From Amphibalanus amphitrite (taxonomy: Eukaryota > Arthropoda > Thecostraca > Balanomorpha > Balanidae), in NCBI RefSeq assembly GCF_019059575.1, contig NW_024881668.1:760501-824500 (forward strand): a DNA stretch of 64,000 nucleotides, in the 5' to 3' direction. How positions within the stretch are numbered: the stretch's first letter is position 1; every line of letters begins with the position of its first letter. The notes under the pieces were generated by a model, which saw nothing but the letters and a program-made list of their open reading frames with translations, was not told the DNA's origin and made no database searches. Of this stretch, positions 32,624-43,801 are shown in pieces. A program made the translations under genes and the position numbers.

Positions 32624-33519
32624 TTAACCCTCGCATGTGTAGGGGGGGGGGTCGGATGGACCCCCCCATGGTTTTTTTGCGAATAACTCGCGTAAAAAGC
32701 GGCCGATCGCGACGAAACTTTCAGTACCCTCGCATTGATCAATTTGACACCTACCCTGAAAATTTCATGACCCTGACCCAAATGACCTTTGACCTGTGAC
32801 CTCTTTTCCGAGACCATGTTTGGCCGGAATCGCGATTTCGCGTATGTCGGCTCGCACTAGCCGCGTGTTTGCAAGCTTTTCGTGGTTTCAAACGTTCAAA
32901 CATGTGATTTGATGTTACTCCCGTGTGTGTCAAGGTCACCTGAAGGTCAGGTCAGGTCATTGACCTTTGGTGACCTCGGGTGACCTCGGGTCACTTTTTC
33001 GAGTTTTACATGTTTCTAGGCTAGTTTTTGGAGCTGAATTCGAATTTAGCAACCATTTGAACATTTACGAAGTAGTTTTGGTGACTTCGTAACATGTTAC
33101 GAAGCTGTCAGAGGCGGTTGACACGTACTACGAATACCCGTCACGACGCCTACTGGTTGACCTGACCTGACCTGACCCGACCTGGTCTAAATGCTTCAAG
33201 ACATCATCTGTGATCAAAACTAACACGATATTCGTGATCAGCACCCCGAAAAACCCCTTAGTAGCCACACTTTACGACTTTCTAACAGGTCCCGATTTTC
33301 CCGACTTTGGGTCATTGACCTGACCTGGAAGGTCAACCAATGACCTAGGACCTTAAAATTGGGTATCATCGGCTTCCTCTCGTCACGGGCAACACGCTCG
33401 TTTTTTCCGCGAAGCTCTAGCTCGATCAGGGGCCAAACGGCAAGGGGGGGGGTCCAACCGACCCCCCCCCCCCCCTACACATTAGAAGCTGGCAAACGCC
33501 GCACACATGCGAGGGTTAA
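32624..33519. mobile_element. TTAA element, CCCTCG family (complete reference copy)
   Basis: TTAACCCTCGCATGTGTAGG at the left and CACATGCGAGGGTTAA at the right bound 896 bases. Each end has a G/C-tract hairpin. The interior has TGACCTTTGACCTGTGACCT, TGACCTGACCTGACCTGACC (33158-33180) and other AGGTCA clusters, and the palindrome GTAACATGTTAC. This copy lets the fragments at 4142-4805, 6643-7128 and 7311-12518 be interpreted. Confidence 0.9.
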
Positions 33520-34002
33520 TATTAGCCCTATGGGCGTTGCACTGATGGTAAGAATGTGACCGAAAGTCGGCAGTGCCCCCCTTGATTGAAGGTGCTCCGC
33601 CGCTACTGCCCCTGCAGCGTCCAATAGCGCCCTTCTGGATCCGCCAGTCTGTGCGCCACTGCGCGATTTAATCCTTATTTTGTTTTGGTTTTTCCCCTGG
33701 GCCCTGGTCAGCGTCGAGACATAGCTCGGTCCCTGCAGTAAAGCTCTGAGGTAGTAAAGTAATCTTGTCTCGGTCCCGCCCTGGTTTGAGCGGTAGCTGA
33801 CGTCCAGGACGGCCGTTCGTCCCGTCGCTGGTCCTGTGGGCTCCGTGGACGTCGGCCGGCGAGACGAGGCGGGTTCACAGACACACCGGCATAGTAGTAG
33901 GAGGTGCTATGTGTTATTCGAGTAGTGAATTAAAACAATTTGTTGTTCAAGGGCGCTGTAGTTTCTTGGTTCGGAAAGCCAAAACAATCGGTAAATTTTT
34001 AC
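33520..34002. other. Unassigned intergenic stretch
   Basis: No gene or known repeat recognised. Base composition is mixed, with a moderately GC-rich segment at 33700-33890. Confidence 0.5.
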
Positions 34003-35505
34003 TTAAAGGGACTATCCCACCTTCTAAAATGTTGTTAAAACCAGTTAAATTGTGCCCGACTTTATAGATTGGATGACCAGGAACACGGTTCTGGCATTTA
34101 TTTTTCATTAAACATCTTAGGCTTCCCATATTCCAAACACAAACTTTCAAATATGTGACGTCACAGCCCAAAATTACCTCCTTCCCCAGGCCACATTACT
34201 GTCATAAAGCTGATTCTTTTTACTCTGTAGGCACCACAACAAAGTTCAGACCAACTTCAAAGCGATTTTTCAGCGAACAAACCCATTTAACCCTATTCCT
34301 GGCGGGCTCCGCCGGGACAAGAAACTGGCGGGGGGGGGGGGGGGGCCGATTCGGCCCCCCCTGAGATCTCGAGAACGAAGCAAGATAGCGACAAGCGGTA
34401 AACGGCATCGGATACGCATGGACAAGGTCTACAATTTTCACTAAGGTCATTTTCAGGTCAGGTCAAAGATGACGTCACAGGGGTCGAAAAAGTCAAAATG
34501 GCGGCGCTAGATATGAAGAGTTTTTCTCGAATAACTTTCGAATTAGTCAAGATAGGAACAAACTAAGGGCATCATCGTGATCCTCTCGTCAATCCGCATC
34601 GAATGATATATATGTTGACCTCGAAAGGTCAAGGTCAAAGGTTGACCTCAGGTCACGTGACCTCGAGGTCATCATGTATATCATTCGATGCGTCTTGACG
34701 AGCTGAACACAATGAGACCATCCACGCGTCTGTATCTTGTTTCTGTACGGAGTTATTGGCCAAAAACCTTTGGTGACCTTTGATGACGTCACATGACCTC
34801 ACAGCTGCCCAACAGCAAAACAGACCTCAAGGTAGTGAAGGTTGATCGTATATAAAGTCATGTATGGTATATGGGGCCATTCCGACCCGTTTTAGTGGTA
34901 AAAACAAGGAGTTGATTTTTCCCCCATTGACTTATAATGGGGAGGTCGCGAAACTGACCTGACCTTAGGTCACCGATATCAAAATTCCGAGATACACAAA
35001 TTGCACATACTGGTACCCTAACTAAAGCCTGAAGAGAAGAAATTGATCGGTCAAAAACTCTAGCTCTGGCGTGATTGCAAACTTTTCTGAGGTAGGGTCA
35101 CCAAACCGCCTCTGGTGACCTGACCTGAGGTCAGATCAACTCAAAATTTTCAGACATGTTGCGTAGAAGCCTTTTAGGAAAAGTCAGAAAATTTGAGCTT
35201 CCTAGCTCAACGCGTTTGGGAGAAATAACCAAAAAACCTCAGGGGGGGGGGGGCTCCTGAGGCCCCCCCCCGCCAGGAATAGGGTTAAATCAGAATGACT
35301 AAACGAGGTGACGTCACACTAACGGTCGCTCCATGTTGAAGATAGGGCCTTGTACAAGGCCCATTTTCAAATGAAGGGAACGAATTTCTTCAACACCAAG
35401 AGGCCGCGGGGGTTGCAACCTAGATAGATAGTGGTTTCTGAACCTCGCCGCAAACTTGGCTATCTCAACTCAAACCCCATGTTAAAGGTGGGATAGTCCC
35501 TTTAA
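34003..35505. mobile_element. TTAA element, AGGGAC family, with nested insertion
   Basis: A perfect 21-base inverted repeat, TTAAAGGGACTATCCCACC plus TT at 34003 and its complement ending at 35505, bounds the element. The right subterminal GGCTATCTCAACTCAAA equals that of the copies at 444-1231. A separate TTAA element (34287-35288) sits inside, so the outer unit is about 500 bases once this is removed, the same size as the 727-1212 copy. Confidence 0.9.
34287..35288. mobile_element. TTAA element, CCCTATTCCTGG family, nested
   Basis: TTAACCCTATTCCTGGCGGG at the left and CCGCCAGGAATAGGGTTAA at the right bound about 1.0 kb with G/C-tract hairpins at both ends. The interior contains dense AGGTCA half-sites (34440-34475, 34620-34680, 34950-34970, 35095-35130). 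No transposase. Confidence 0.88.
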
Positions 35506-35512
35506 CTGTTAC

Positions 35513-35814
35513 TTAACTGTTGTCAGTTGGCTCACCCGGCTGCCACCAGGTGGTGGGGATAGCCCTCACCCCTAGACCATCCTCACCAACATAAACACCC
35601 TCTGAAGCCTCATCAGTGGCACCCACCCAGCCGTACTTGGAGCCCAGGGTACACTGGTGTTCGGCCTCGGACCGAGCGGTCGCCAGGTGAGCGCCCATCT
35701 GCTGGCACCCGGACCGCGCCGAGGAGAAACTAGCAGACGTCGTTCGCCAGGAGATACAGCGGCCGGCACAGAGGAGCCAGCCGTCCGGACAGGCGCAGGG
35801 GTCGGTGAGTGTGC
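35513..35814 (-). CDS. C-type lectin domain, partial exon
   Basis: On the minus strand an acceptor (TTTTCAG) precedes CACPDGWLLCAGRCISW, then CQQMGAHLATARSEAEH, KYGWVGATDEASEG and TTWWQPGEP. This is the first half of a C-type lectin-like domain: the opening cysteines and GW, the conserved GAHLA, and WVGA.D..EG. It either splices at a GTGAGC donor at 35535 or runs to the stop at 35513-35515, eight bases from the transposon at 34003-35505. The second half with the calcium-binding WND and last cysteines is not found nearby, so the gene may be broken or may continue in an exon not recognised. Sugar specificity cannot be judged. Confidence 0.7.
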
Positions 35815-37793
35815 CTGAAAACGGGAGCGGGACGTGAGCAGAGGTCAGAGTGGAGCCTGTGACGATATACATAGGAGCACAGCTAGGAACAGACGTGAAC
35901 AAGGTTCGAATGCGGTCACTTTAGTGAGCTGGGTTTTAACATTCCCAACAAATAGATACCTGTGCCTATGCCTACATATATGATGTGTGACAAAATGATA
36001 CCTGGATTTGTATGTGTGCAATGGAGTGCCCATCCGTTTACCACATACAGATTACGGGTCCCTCCACAGATACCTACTTCCCTAGAAATGGTGACTTACC
36101 ATGGTGACTTACCATGGACAGTCAGCTACGGTCTGACGGTGCCTCGTTGGTCAGATCATGAACTAAACCACCTGCTGCACAGTCGGTCCAAACAACCTCG
36201 CGGGTACGCATGAATACGCCCAGAAAATACAGCATGACACAATCAAATCACCCATATCAACTAGCTATGCGCGGCACGCCGTATGCTACGTACTGCTACG
36301 TATATTCACGGGGAGGTGAGTTCGGTGCTCTGTTGGTGCATTGTGCGGCATCCTGGTGTGTATGTTACATGTATATTATAAAACTATCTAGTACAGATTT
36401 CGTTGCATGTGTCCCCAGTTCCCAAAGGCTGAAACAGACTCTTCCACAAGTCAGGAAATGTGATTTCCCGGCTGTTGAATGACTGCTTCAGTCCTAAGTT
36501 GAATAGACGGCTTGGCGAACGGGCAATGTGTGATATGAACGAATGGCATTACAGTTTAAGCTAGGGCAATAACTAACACGTTGAATAAGAAGTCGTTTTA
36601 TTGCTATCAACGGAAAAAACTACTTTTAAGCAGTCAAAGTTATTGATAACCCTTATTTCAAGTGTACCACTGTCACCCTCTGAAGACTTGGCCCATACAG
36701 GACAGACAGCACGCCTGACTAAATGAGGCTGAACATTCGAGAGGTAAAGAGACGCCGTTGTCCAATGTTCTGAGTCATTTTATTGACACCATCATCATGA
36801 AAATTTAGGAAGTACACAGCATGATCAATCGACGCCGTTATATAGTACAATACACAGCGTTTTCAAACCACAGTTCAACTCGCATTGTGCAACTTCTATG
36901 CCAATCTTGGCGACCGCAAATACGACCGTATTTGACATGATCGAGTTTGGTACGAAATCAATCACAATGTGTCAACGGGCCATTGACATCAAACGGTAAC
37001 AAACATTGTTTGTATTGCTTGTTGCCGCCAATCAAACATTGCCAACAAACACGGATTATGAACAATGCGACTGGCGAGTCTAAAAAACCTTCGGGAAACA
37101 CAAACACACACCAGCAGACACACACACAAACAAACCCGAAGCAGCAACCGGTGCTGGCGTCGATCGCACAGTGTGACTCAAGGTCAGGTCACATCAGGTC
37201 ACCACTTTCATCAGGTCATCACTGCATCTCATATCAGCTTCATCTATTTTCTGTCATACAAGAGCAGCTTGTCATAATGGATCCGGTCAACCTTGGTGAT
37301 ACAGCGCAGCAGTGAGCTAACGTGGAGCTATGAGCCATCGGTAAACATTAGCGGAGCTATGAACCAATAGTGAGCTAATGAGGAGCACAGAGCCAGTGGT
37401 GAGCTATTAGTTATTTCCCGAACAGCTATAACAGCTATAAATGTATCTTTTGTCTTGGCTTTGTTGTATAGGTTGCCGCTACCCAAGTGTTAACAAAAGC
37501 CGTTAATTATTTAAAACAAGTGTACGGATGATTGCTGAGTGCCGGAACATTTTACTCAGTATTGTCTCCAAACTGCTTTGGACAAGGTGCCATACTATAT
37601 CCTGGGCTGCATGCTGACCAAATTCAGATTCATATACAATCACAAACATCATTTGAGCATGATGCAGTGATATAGCCCGCACGCCTACCTAGGTATCATA
37701 ATTTTGCAAGAAAGCTAAACAAGACGGGCATAGGTCATGTTTCTACCTCAACAATCAACATATTTCTACTGATGTAACATTTATGCTTCCAGC
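35815..37793. other. Unassigned stretch
   Basis: No recognised gene. A piece related to the fold-back near 28725 is at 36420-36445. AC-rich sequence lies at 37088-37135, and loosely repeated GAGCTA-type motifs at 37310-37405. Missing lectin exons might lie here but none was identified. Confidence 0.5.
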
Positions 37794-38182
37794 CCTCAGG
37801 TGCTGCTCGACAACCACACCTATATTGAAAAGGCCCAGCTCAAGGCCATCAATTTTAACCGACCTACGGAAGAGCAGCACCTGGCGGTGTGTGCTCTGAT
37901 CACAAGGCTTGTGGGCAGGAGGTGCTGGCGACCCACACCGTCAACGGCCGTTGTACTCAGCGTGGAGGGTGTGCGAGGTGGCTTCGTTGGAGCCCAGTAC
38001 TGTGTGGCAACAAGAAATTGTGCTGCGGTGGGGGTCGCCTGTAATGTGTTTAACATATGCAGCGGAAAGGCCGCCAACAACCTCAACTGGTTCCTGCGAG
38101 AAAAGATGTTTCACTTTCAGCGGGACAGTACCGTAAATGACAAGGTCGTCAAAACGACTGCTGACCTAGAGGTGCGGATCTA
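37794..38182 (+). CDS. Unrecognised ORF, possible exon
   Basis: A good acceptor (TTCCAG at 37787-37792) precedes an open frame of about 129 codons with QLKAINFNRPTEEQHLAVC and GKAANNLNWFLREKMFHF, ending at a stop at 38182. No family is recognised. Frame use and composition look protein-like in the first 40 codons. It could be a decayed transposase or a host exon. Confidence 0.3.
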
Positions 38183-38363
38183 GGCCTGGGTTAAGGTGGG
38201 AATAGGCAAGGACCAAAGAGCAGACGCAACGATACCCTTTGGTCGATTTGTGAAGCGGTTTCTGTTTTTTTTTTTTCAATAGGTAAACAGTTGCTGACGA
38301 CTCTGTTTTTACGGACTTTGAGACAAATGAAGATAGAGTTGTTTGTGAAGAGGAATATATATT

Positions 38364-38495
38364 ACTGACCGGGCCGACGAAATTATTTGGAAACGAGGTT
38401 TGCAAAATTGACGTAGGCCCGAGTGCGAAGCACGAGGGCCGGAGTCAAATTTTGCAAACCGAGTTTCCAAATAATTTCGTACGGCTGAGGTCAGT
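38364..38495. repeat. Fold-back palindrome, 132 bases
   Basis: ACTGACC at the left and GGTCAGT at the right enclose strong inverted segments (ACGAAATTATTTGGAAAC and GGTTTGCAAAATTGAC with their complements). The apex is GAGTGCGAAGCACGAG. Probably a MITE. Confidence 0.85.
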
Positions 38496-38523
38496 AAGAT
38501 TTTTCCTACATGCCGCATACCTG

Positions 38524-39012
38524 AGCCCTGTTCGGGTCCGCGCAAAATATTTTGCAGCGTGTGACGGCACACTTGGAATGACGTCAGCCACTGGCTCCGC
38601 CCACTCTCCGCCGGGCCGCCAGAGCCGAGGGCCGCGGCGGCCGCGGCAGCCATTATTCGACGCGTGACGAACCGTGGCGCGGATGGACTGGTGGTTTTCG
38701 TTCAAAAACTGAATAAAATGCGTTCAAATGTGGTTAATAGCAATGTGCCACTGAAAAAAGTGATAATGATACCCAAAAAGCAGCATTCAAACCGCTTACA
38801 ATAAGAAATATAGGACGGTAAACTTTAATTCGCGCCACTTTCGCCTCCTGCAGCTCCTATTTTCTTGTTGCGCAAAACTGAAAGATTTTGCGCGTGCCGA
38901 CGTCACACATGTGACGTCATACACCGAAGGGCGGAGCCTGGCACCCGAGAGACCCCTACTGCGCATGCGTGGTGCAAAATTTTGCAGTAGGATGCGCTGC
39001 CCGAACAGGGCT
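38524..39012. mobile_element. MITE with AGCCCTGTTCGGG ends
   Basis: AGCCCTGTTCGGG at 38524 and CCGAACAGGGCT ending at 39012, each followed inward by a GCAAAAT-TTTTGCAG palindrome. About 490 bases with CRE-like TGACGTCA sites (38578, 38910). No coding capacity; target duplication not determined. Confidence 0.6.
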
Positions 39013-39020
39013 AAGCTAAG

Positions 39021-39560
39021 TATAGTTCGTTTTTTTTCAAAAGGACGCTGGCTCAAAGTATGTTTTTCGAAAAAGCACGCGTTTTAGCGAGCAAAACGAG
39101 CAAAAACTGAACCTGAGAAACTAGAACTTCGCCTTAGTTTAACATGTGAAGCAAATGTGAAGTATTCCCGAAAATTTCCACACGTGTGTTTTGGAACCAG
39201 ACATGAGAACAGCGGTGACGTCATGCTTTCGTACTTGTATTGCAATGTACCGTATAACTATCATGGACGAAACCGCTTACTCGATTATAACCTCGGCAAC
39301 AGTGAAAAACGAAGTTTCCCCCACATTCGTCGAAACTTTGTCCCATCGTACGGACATTGGGTGCCTGCTGCTACCAGTGACGTCATCATAACATGCTAAT
39401 TTTTCAAGACACAATTTCCGGGTACTTACCGTGCACAATTTGAAATCGAATGCTTTTTCGGTAAGAAATTCTTGGCCAGACGCTGAAGCTGCCAAAACTC
39501 ACGTGAGAGCTTCAATAAGGAACTTGGAGCCAGCGTCCTTTTGAAAAAAAACGAACTATA
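39021..39560. mobile_element. MITE with TATAGTTCG ends
   Basis: Inverted repeats of about 37 bases: TATAGTTCGTTTTTTTTC then AAAAGGACGCTGGCTC at the left, the complement ending at 39560. The unit is 540 bases with no ORF of known type. It directly follows the previous MITE. Confidence 0.85.
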
Positions 39561-40440
39561 GTTTCGACAGGTTTTGGTGATACTTTTCTACAATTGTTTT
39601 GTCCATAATTTCCTAACAGTGATTGCGCTACTGCTGTGGATAAAGCTTTAAAGGAAATTGATAGAAGAAAATGCATCAAAATACCTTACTTCAAAAAGAT
39701 TCGTGTCTGAAAATATCAACTCAGAATGGCAAAACAACTGGATATCCAAGGAACATAATACATGAATAGTTTGCCACGACATAAGAACAAGAAGAAGGCA
39801 TAATATTCCTAGTGATTAACGTGAAGTTTCCAGTGTTCTTTCAAGAATCTTTTCTTTATTTATGTAGGTAATCGTACTTTGTTGATGCCCTATGGCTAAA
39901 CTTTCGTGAAATACATTATATTTTCCATATTTTACATGTTTGTTTCGAGGAAAGGTCTACAAATGTCATAATAACGCAATAACTTAGGCCCAAGGTATCA
40001 GTGGACATATCAAACGAAGATAAGACAACAAGCGATAACGGATTTCGATTACCTAGGCGCACATCTTACCATCATTTCGGCTTTGTAACCAATACAAAAT
40101 ATTTCAAAACCCTTGATAGGCAGAGCAGATATTTTTTACCAAAAAATGTTAGTTTTCTAATTGTACGCGGCAAATATCATGCAATAATGATGTCAAATAT
40201 ACATTCCCTGTCAATTATACATGGGCTAATGCGATAAACTGTAGTTTAGAGGTCATTGCCCTGGGCAGTAAACTCGGGCAGTAAACTTTTGTTTCCTGCC
40301 CGGCCTATCAAATAACATGGCATTTTGACACCGACAGTTTCTTGGTCATAGTTTTGCTGTCCGGCTCGTGCGGTGCTTAAGACATACCCCGGCATGTAGG
40401 AAAATATGTAGTTGGCTGTTCATTGTAAGCAGCAACCTAT
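39561..40440. other. AT-rich stretch without recognised features
   Basis: No gene, transposon end or tandem repeat recognised. An isolated 78-codon frame at 40001-40237 has no recognisable content. Confidence 0.5.
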
Positions 40441-40660
40441 GCTGTCCAAACAACTACATAGGCTGTCCAACCAACAACCTAGGCTGTCCAAGCAACAACC
40501 TAGGCTGCCCAACCAACAACCTAGGCTGCCCAACCAGCAGCCTTGGCTGTCCAAGCAACAACCTAAGCTGAAGCAACAACCTAGGCTAACCAACAAACAA
40601 CTTAGGCTGCTCAACTGACAACCTGGGCTGTCGGAACAACAACAAGGGCTGTTCAACCCA
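40441..40660 (+). repeat. About 21-base minisatellite
   Basis: Units of the form AGGCTGTCCAACCAACAACCT, nine to ten copies with drift. It leaves several frames open in both directions (QQPRLSN type), which is a consequence of the repeat. Confidence 0.92.
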
Positions 40661-40668
40661 AAACCAAT

Positions 40669-40670
<2 letters not shown>

Positions 40671-40730
<60 letters not shown>

Positions 40731-40735
40731 TCCCT

Positions 40736-40778
<43 letters not shown>

Positions 40779-40785
40779 TCCCTCT

Positions 40786-40830
<45 letters not shown>
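40671..40830 (+). repeat. (CT)n microsatellite
   Basis: About 160 bases of CT repeat with CCCTCC interruptions in two clusters (40720-40745, 40772-40795). The antisense Arg-Glu frame is an artefact. Confidence 0.98.
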
Positions 40831-40831
<1 letters not shown>

Positions 40832-40881
40832 AAGGAATAATACTCAAGCTACCGCAGGTTGCGGCGCAGGCTATATCGAGG

Positions 40882-41346
40882 TTGATGCAAGTCCGTGATA
40901 AGTACATCCCAGCTGGAAACAAGTATCTACTGGCTTCGCCAGGCAACAAGAGTGGCCACTACGACCGAGGCGCGGTCCTCAAGGCTGTCGTATACTGGCT
41001 TCGCCAAGCAACAAGAGTGGCCACTACGACGGAGGCGTGGTCCTCAAGGCTGTCGTATACTGGCTTCGCCAGGCAACAAGAGTGGCCACTACGACCGAGG
41101 CGTGGTCCTCAAGGCTGTCGTATACTGGCTTCGCCAAGCAACAAGAGTGGCCACTACGACAGAGGCGTGGTCCTCAAGGCTGTCGTTGAGGAGCTGAAGC
41201 TCGATCAGCCCAAACTCTTCCCTGCCACGCGCCTCCGTAAATACTGCGGCACGACCTTTCTAATGCTGGCCCTGTCGGACTCGTACTTCGAGGTTTTGAT
41301 CAAACACATGGGCCACGATAAAAAAGTTCATAGAGAATGTTCATAA
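40882..41346 (+). CDS. Tyrosine-recombinase-like ORF, C-terminal part
   Basis: The frame contains RDKYIPAGNKYLLASPGNKS and, after an internal repeat, LFPATRLRKYCGTTF and IKHMGHDKKVHREC. The R-L-R-K-x5-T...HMGH...H pattern resembles the C-terminal R/H-x-x-R...GH segment of tyrosine recombinases, and the same protein family appears in pieces at 58285-58500 and 63078-63343. Such genes in invertebrates are probably Crypton-like mobile elements; this is inference from motif style. The terminal catalytic tyrosine is not visible. The internal 65-base repeat adds exactly 65 codons. Confidence 0.5.
   Translation: MMQVRDKYIPAGNKYLLASPGNKSGHYDRGAVLKAVVYWLRQATRVATTTEAWSSRLSYTGFARQQEWPLRPRRGPQGCRILASPSNKSGHYDRGVVLKAVVEELKLDQPKLFPATRLRKYCGTTFLMLALSDSYFEVLIKHMGHDKKVHRECS
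40926..41185 (+). repeat. 65-base tandem repeat, four copies, inside an ORF
   Basis: Units start at about 40926, 40991, 41056 and 41121 with TACTGGCTTCGCCA and end in CTCAAGGCTGTCG. The period is 65, so each copy is read in a new frame (NKSGHYDRG, then RQATRVATT, then ARQQEWPLR) and the fourth returns to the first frame. The copies differ at only a few positions, so the expansion is recent. Confidence 0.93.
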
Positions 41347-41370
41347 ATCATATTAAAACTTCGTTTAAAT

Positions 41371-42149
41371 ATGTCTTGCCCCAGCACTGCACAGACTGAT
41401 GTCATCCGATCGTTCCTGTGGCCAAGCGGTCGTCAGACGCCAGTGTCCGACTGCCGGCTGACCGTGGATTTCACAAAACTGAACCGGTTCGTGAAGCGAC
41501 CGACATACCCGGTCCGCTCGCCTCAAGACGCAGTCGCCTCCGTCTCACCCGGCGCTGCGTACTTCACCAAGCTGGACAGGAAGGCGGGTACCGCCAGGTC
41601 CCCATCCAGCCAGAAGCCAGGGACCTGACGTGTTTAATCCCGCCGTGGGGCCGCTACCGGTACCTGAGGGCCCCAATAGGAATCGTCAGCTCTGGCGACG
41701 TGTACAACCAGCGCGGTGACGCCGCGCTCGGCGACATCCCGCGCACGTGTAAGGTCGTGGACGACGTCTTGGCCTACGATGCTGACAACGCCGCTCATCT
41801 GCAGCAGGTCCAGCAGATTCTGCAGAGGTGTGACCAGCACGGCATCACGCTCAACCCGAACGAATGTCAGTTCACGGAAGACGAGGTTGAATTCTGCGGT
41901 TTCCGCATCAATTCAGCTGGCTATACCGCCGACGGCAAGAAAGTCCTTGCCATCCAGGCCTTCCCCAGGCCGGGCAGCATCACCGACCTACGGTCGTTCC
42001 TCGGCCTGGTGACCGAGTTCAGCGCATTCCCCCCAGAAGTCGCCGCCGCCGCCGGGTCGCTGAGACAGTTGCTGCGGCCGCGGAACGAAGGCTTTCCTTT
42101 TCCATTCATTTGGACTCACCCTTCCGGTCATATGGACACACGTAAGTAA
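41371..42149 (+). pseudogene. Ty3-like reverse transcriptase fragment
   Basis: The frame 41371-41628 has RLTVDFTKLNRFV, YPVRSPQDAV and FTKLDRKAG. A shift near 41583 moves on to YRQVPI, RYLRAPIG, the catalytic KVVDDVLAYD, and FCGFRINSAGYTADGKK with SFLGLV. These are the RT palm and connection motifs of Ty3/gypsy-type pol. Gag, protease, integrase and LTRs are not attached, so this is a dead piece. Confidence 0.85.
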
Positions 42150-42254
42150 TTAACAGCTCCATAGTCGCCGCCACTGTGTATTCAGGGTCCTCCGCTGCTC
42201 CCGATAAATTGCCGTGACAGTGCTGAAATAACCATCGAACCGATCAAAACACAA

Positions 42255-42671
42255 GTGAAGTCAGCAACCGACGGCACCAGACCTCCAGCAGCGTATCTGG
42301 CTACAGCGTCACTAGGAGTGCCATGGTCGGTATGGTATTATGATTTTGAGCTGTATGCAGTCACCATTGGGTGGACGACAAGGGATGTTCACGGGAAGAA
42401 GGCGCTGTTCCTTCACTGTTTGGGTCAGGAGGGCAGAGGTGTGTTCAGTGCTGTGACGAGCGAGTCGGCCTCCCATCCAGAGAAACATCAATTATTATCG
42501 AATGATGATAGCTACAGACCAACTTCAATAGACAATAAAGGTTATGACGGCGGTTACCCAACGGCCCTCCTAAGGAAAGTGTTGGATCTTATGTCCTGCG
42601 GAGATACGATCAAACAAAAAGCCCTACGGCCCATGATGTGGCCAGACACGAGGTTTGCAGCATGCCGTTGA
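42255..42671 (+). pseudogene. Retroelement gag-like fragment
   Basis: The segment RDVHGKKALFLHCLGQEGRG with FSAV resembles the KRA.FLH.LG.EG..IF motif of gag proteins from Ty3-like elements. The remainder of the frame is unrecognised. It follows the RT fragment in the wrong order for one element, so these are separate or rearranged remnants. Confidence 0.45.
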
Positions 42672-42743
42672 GGTGCTCTCCACGTTCCGCCACGACCGTC
42701 CCCTTCTCTCAGATACCATTGAGTTCTACAATGGAGTTTATGA

Positions 42744-43537
42744 TTGAACAAGAGGACCGGTGCCTCACAGAAATGGGTATGTCAGTCACGACGTCTGTCT
42801 GTATACAGGTCAGGTCTCGTCCCCATCACCTGCTCTATGGAGATCGTCAACCATCTTTTAATGAACTGCGCTCCGAATTCCGATGCATGCAAAGGCATGA
42901 AAACGAATCAGGAGCTCCTGAAACATCTTTTACTGCGCCAAACTGCTGTCTCAAAGCCGTACCTGGACCTGGTCATCCGTATCTGGCTCATCAGTCCGCC
43001 CGAAAGTGGAAGCATGGTCAGCGCAGTCAAAGAAGTGTTCGGCATGCGCCGGCAGTTAACCCACGATAATGCAGCCATGGAGCCGGCCATTCGTTGGAAC
43101 GGCCCTGATCTGTGCAGTGCTGACCAACGTATCGGATCAGTCGTGGCCAGACTGCAGCTGGGCCGCGCCACGAACAGTGGCAGCTCGGCCCCGCTCGCCG
43201 GGAAAGTGCTACGGCGTCATTTGGGGGAAGTGTGCGCGCGATCGCGGGCATTTTTCAGAGGAGCGTCCCAAAAAGCAGTGAGATATGCTCAAAAGAAGAT
43301 GTATCCTTGGAGCACAAGCCCCCGCGGACGTCCGGCCCAAATCCCCAAGTTGGAGAAATCGTCCTAGTGTATGGGGAAGGGAGCAGAGGTCGTTGGCCAC
43401 TGGCTCGTGTATTAGCTCTCATTCGTGGCAGGGATGGAATCCCGACAGCTGCGATCATATCATTGCGGGGTCGTCAAACAAGGAGACCCGTGACAAAAGC
43501 ATACCGCCTGGAGGCTTCCCCCGACTTCACCACATAG
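42744..43537 (+). pseudogene. BEL/Pao-like pol tail (DUF5641-type) and flanking remnants
   Basis: Around 43346-43525 the frame reads QVGEIVLVYGEGSRGRWPLA, RVLALIRGRDG and TRRPVTKAYRLE. The pattern VGD.VL...RG.W.LGRV......DG..R.A.V.....RRP...L.PLE is the C-terminal domain of BEL/Pao integrases. Upstream frames 42744-43367 have no motif I can name. No LTR recognised. Confidence 0.6.
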
Positions 43538-43801
43538 GCTCACTGACTTACCGTCCAACATTGAACGACCCAAACAATTGGTGACGCACACTGGTGTACG
43601 GTTTAGTGTCCGACTTAAACAGGGCGGGATTTACCAGTGCGGAGAGGGCTCCGACGCGTGCAATTCATCCTCATTTGCAATATCACTCTACAATTCCATA
43701 ATTATCCCGTTTCTTTTACGCGGTCTCTGTTTTACTTGTCAGGATGCCCTTGGAAAAAAACACCCATTTTTGTTGTGTTTGCTGATGCCTTCTCATTTCA
43801 G

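Noticed and set aside
4142-35288. AGGTCA clusters as single host enhancers
   Set aside because: They recur at matching positions in every copy of the TTAA families, so they belong to the elements, not to local genes.
40653-40949. Arg-Glu-rich antisense frame
   Set aside because: It is a translation of the CT microsatellite.
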